Assembly: GCF_045223415.1 (NCBI RefSeq)
Contig: NZ_JBEQZJ010000075.1
Coordinates: 1-7,899, forward strand
DNA: 7,899 nt
Reading direction: 5' to 3'
From: Hoskinsella mucinilytica
GTDB lineage: Bacteria; Bacillota_I; Bacilli_A; Erysipelotrichales; Erysipelotrichaceae
Shown: positions 6,733 through 7,899 of the stretch, one piece after another
Layout: the number at the start of each line of letters is the position of its first letter
How positions within the stretch are numbered: the first letter of the stretch is position 1
Program-made: the position numbers and the translations under genes
The notes under the pieces: model-generated
The model's input: the letters and a program-made list of their open reading frames with translations, nothing else
The model's database searches: none
Told to the model about the DNA's origin: nothing

Positions 6733-6826
6733 ATGATGAAAGTTATAGTATTTCTAAATGGGTAGTGCGTTAATGAATATTGGATTTGATCAGAAAAAGA
6801 ATTTAGTGTTTCTTGATGAAAAATGA
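6733..6826 (+). pseudogene. Frameshifted mini-ORF (gene remnant or short leader peptide)
   Basis: ATGATG opens a frame of 10 codons (MMKVIVFLNG) that stops at TAG 6763-6765. If one G of the GGG at 6760-6762 is dropped, the frame continues as GSALMNIGFDQKK and onward to TGA 6824-6826, giving a 30-residue peptide. A good promoter and a perfect SD in front suggest that a functional protein once began here. I do not recognise it. Alternatives are a genuine 10-aa leader peptide, a sequencing error in the G run, or the 5' stub of a longer gene deleted by the event that brought in the nuclease gene. Confidence 0.35.
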
Positions 6827-6867
6827 ATGATAAAAATGAGAAAATATAGTGAAATTTTGCTTATCTA

Positions 6868-6896
6868 TTTACATTCTATGGTTAGGTTAGTATAAT
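6868..6896 (+). promoter_or_regulatory. Near-consensus sigma-70/sigmaA promoter of the nuclease gene
   Basis: TTTACA (6868-6873), a 17-bp spacer, and a perfect TATAAT (6891-6896). Transcription would start near 6903, giving a leader of about 150 nt before the ATG at 7057. Confidence 0.7.
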
Positions 6897-6911
6897 ATGA
6901 TTGAAGGCTAA

Positions 6912-6951
6912 ATATATCTATCATTGGTAAAAAAGAAAAAAGTAGATATAT
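6912..6951 (+). repeat. Inverted repeat in the 5' leader of the nuclease mRNA
   Basis: ATATATCTA (6912-6920) and its exact reverse complement TAGATATAT (6943-6951) are separated by 22 nt of A-rich sequence. It sits roughly 10 nt after the predicted transcription start. It could be an RNA hairpin that stabilises the 5' end, or a DNA operator with two half-sites. The arms are nearly all A/T, so chance is possible. Confidence 0.4.
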
Positions 6952-7056
6952 CAATTCATTTTACTTCCATGATTCCTTTTCATTCAACTCACTTTTTCGA
7001 TTTCTGTGGTATTTAGAAGTGTTAGATGAAAAACGTAAAACGTAAACGAGGGGAAT

Positions 7057-7899
7057 ATGGAAGGAAATTTAGAAATAGCATCTTCAATAGATGAAAAAGA
7101 CCCTTCAAAAGCATATGATAACTATTGTAAAAGGATCTTGTCAAACAAGCAAGTTGTGGCACATATCATGAAAGAATGTATCAGCGAGTATGAAGATGTG
7201 CCGTGGGAAGAGATTCCTACTTATATCGAAGAACCATTATCAAATAAGGAAAATGAAAAAATCATAGGAATGAACACAGAAGATGAAAGAATTACTGGTT
7301 CACAGATTCGTTATGATGTATTATTTCAAGCTGTGGTTCCTAATAAAGCTGGTTCAAAAGATAAGATTGGATTATTGATAAATTTAGAAGCACAGAATAA
7401 AGATAATCCAGAATATCCTTTAATAAGTAGGGCAATGTATTATTGTAGTAGATTGTTAGCAAGGCAGAAAAATGCACCAGAGGGATTTCAAAAATCAAAC
7501 TTTCAAGAGATGAAGAAAGTGTATTCAATTTGGATTTGCCTTAATCACAATGAGGAAAAAGAAAATGTGATTAATCGCTATTATTTTAAAGAAGAATGTA
7601 TCGCAAATGAATGGCATAGCCCAAAAGAGGATTATGATTTAATGCAAGCAGTTATGATATACCCTGGCGAACATTATGATTATGACGATGATGAACATGG
7701 ACTTTTAGAATTTTTGAACATTGTGTTTGTGAGTAATTTAGAAGCTGAAAAAAAGAAAAAAATTTTAATGAAAGATTATGGAATAGAAATGACTCAAACA
7801 TTAGACGAGGAGGTTGAAAGGATGTGTAACTTAAGTCAAGGAATTTTAGAAAAAGGTGAAAAAAAAGGTCTGATTGAAGGTAAAATTGCATTAGCAAAA
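7057..7899 (+). CDS. Rpn-like PD-(D/E)XK nuclease / 'transposase' family protein, 3' end outside window
   Basis: 281 codons are open to the window end; no stop is seen. The protein has the layout of the Rpn / PD-(D/E)XK-transposase proteins common in Bacillota: an N-terminal helical part, RYDVLFQAV with D87, then GLLINLEAQN with E111 and Q113 (the D...ExQ form of the nuclease core), YPLISRAMYYCSRLL (120-134), KKVYSIWIC (153-161), INRYYF, and late EMTQTLDEEVERMCNLSQG (244-262) leading into a Lys/Gly/Glu-rich tail repeat (GEKKGLIEGK). By family knowledge such proteins are DNA endonucleases that promote RecA-independent recombination; many occur as multiple dispersed copies, but transposition has not been proven for most. 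The start is ATG 7057 with GAGGGG (7048-7053) only 3 nt upstream, slightly tight. It has its own promoter at 6868-6896. Confidence 0.88.
   Translation, partial: MEGNLEIASSIDEKDPSKAYDNYCKRILSNKQVVAHIMKECISEYEDVPWEEIPTYIEEPLSNKENEKIIGMNTEDERITGSQIRYDVLFQAVVPNKAGSKDKIGLLINLEAQNKDNPEYPLISRAMYYCSRLLARQKNAPEGFQKSNFQEMKKVYSIWICLNHNEEKENVINRYYFKEECIANEWHSPKEDYDLMQAVMIYPGEHYDYDDDEHGLLEFLNIVFVSNLEAEKKKKILMKDYGIEMTQTLDEEVERMCNLSQGILEKGEKKGLIEGKIALAK

Larger units (their letters stand above)
6288..7056. other. Long intergenic region with regulatory sites and gene scraps
   Basis: About 770 bp without a sizeable gene. It holds, in order, a possible 33-codon ORF, a second intrinsic terminator, a roughly 130-bp AT-rich stretch (6539-6672) in which I see nothing convincing, an extended -10 promoter with a broken mini-ORF, and a near-consensus promoter with a leader hairpin before the nuclease gene. 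The density of promoters without intact genes suggests decay after past insertions or deletions, but small RNAs cannot be excluded. Confidence 0.6.

Noticed and set aside
7340..7897. Two minus-strand frames opposite the Rpn-like gene
   Set aside because: The + strand frame matches a known family across this whole span; the antisense products are low-complexity shadows.
1..7899. CRISPR arrays, tRNA or rRNA genes, insertion-sequence ends
   Set aside because: No regularly spaced repeats, cloverleaf-like or rRNA-like stretches, or paired terminal inverted repeats were seen on reading either strand.

Overview
The window looks like a low-GC Gram-positive chromosome (Bacillota; a gut Erysipelotrichia- or Clostridia-like host is my guess from gene style, not a demonstrated assignment). 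The codons are AT-rich, the Shine-Dalgarno sequences are of AGGAGG type, and there are an LCP-family wall-polymer ligase, a nucleotide-sugar epimerase and a Rpn/PD-(D/E)XK 'transposase'-type nuclease. All readable genes are on the + strand.

Region 1 (1-1720) is the end of a surface-polysaccharide locus. It holds the last 98 codons of an FnlC/CapG-like UDP-sugar 2-epimerase, followed 3 nt later by a complete three-TM LytR-CpsA-Psr (CpsA/Wzg-like) protein. The first makes an activated amino sugar; the second would attach the finished polymer to the cell wall.

Region 2 (about 1721-5680) is sharply more AT-rich than both flanks: hand-counted 60-base lines give about 20-23% GC inside, against 45-47% in the richest parts of the flanking genes. 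It carries a doubtful 63-codon GTG-start ORF, a four-TM membrane protein with a roughly 265-residue soluble tail, and a 777-residue HEIGH zinc-metallopeptidase-like protein. The last two overlap by ATGA, so they look like one co-translated pair. I recognise neither as a named family. This pair is the best candidate for an undescribed system, possibly a membrane sensor or effector coupled to a protease and acquired horizontally into a variable locus.

Region 3 (5681-6308) is a 196-residue protein with the architecture of a small serine recombinase (resolvase/invertase). It keeps the C-terminal QREG, GRP and helix-turn-helix portion but has lost the catalytic serine and the catalytic arginines. 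It is probably a DNA-binding protein derived from a recombinase, and it ends in a good intrinsic terminator. Its composition matches the LCP gene, not the cassette, so the cassette may have been inserted between the two.

Region 4 (6288-7056) is about 770 bp with no sizeable gene. It contains a possible 33-codon ORF, a second intrinsic terminator, an extended -10 promoter driving a perfect-SD mini-ORF that breaks in frame after 10 codons, and a near-consensus promoter (TTTACA-17-TATAAT) with a 5'-leader hairpin. The leader runs into region 5 (7057-7899, open at the window end), a Rpn-like PD-(D/E)XK nuclease gene.
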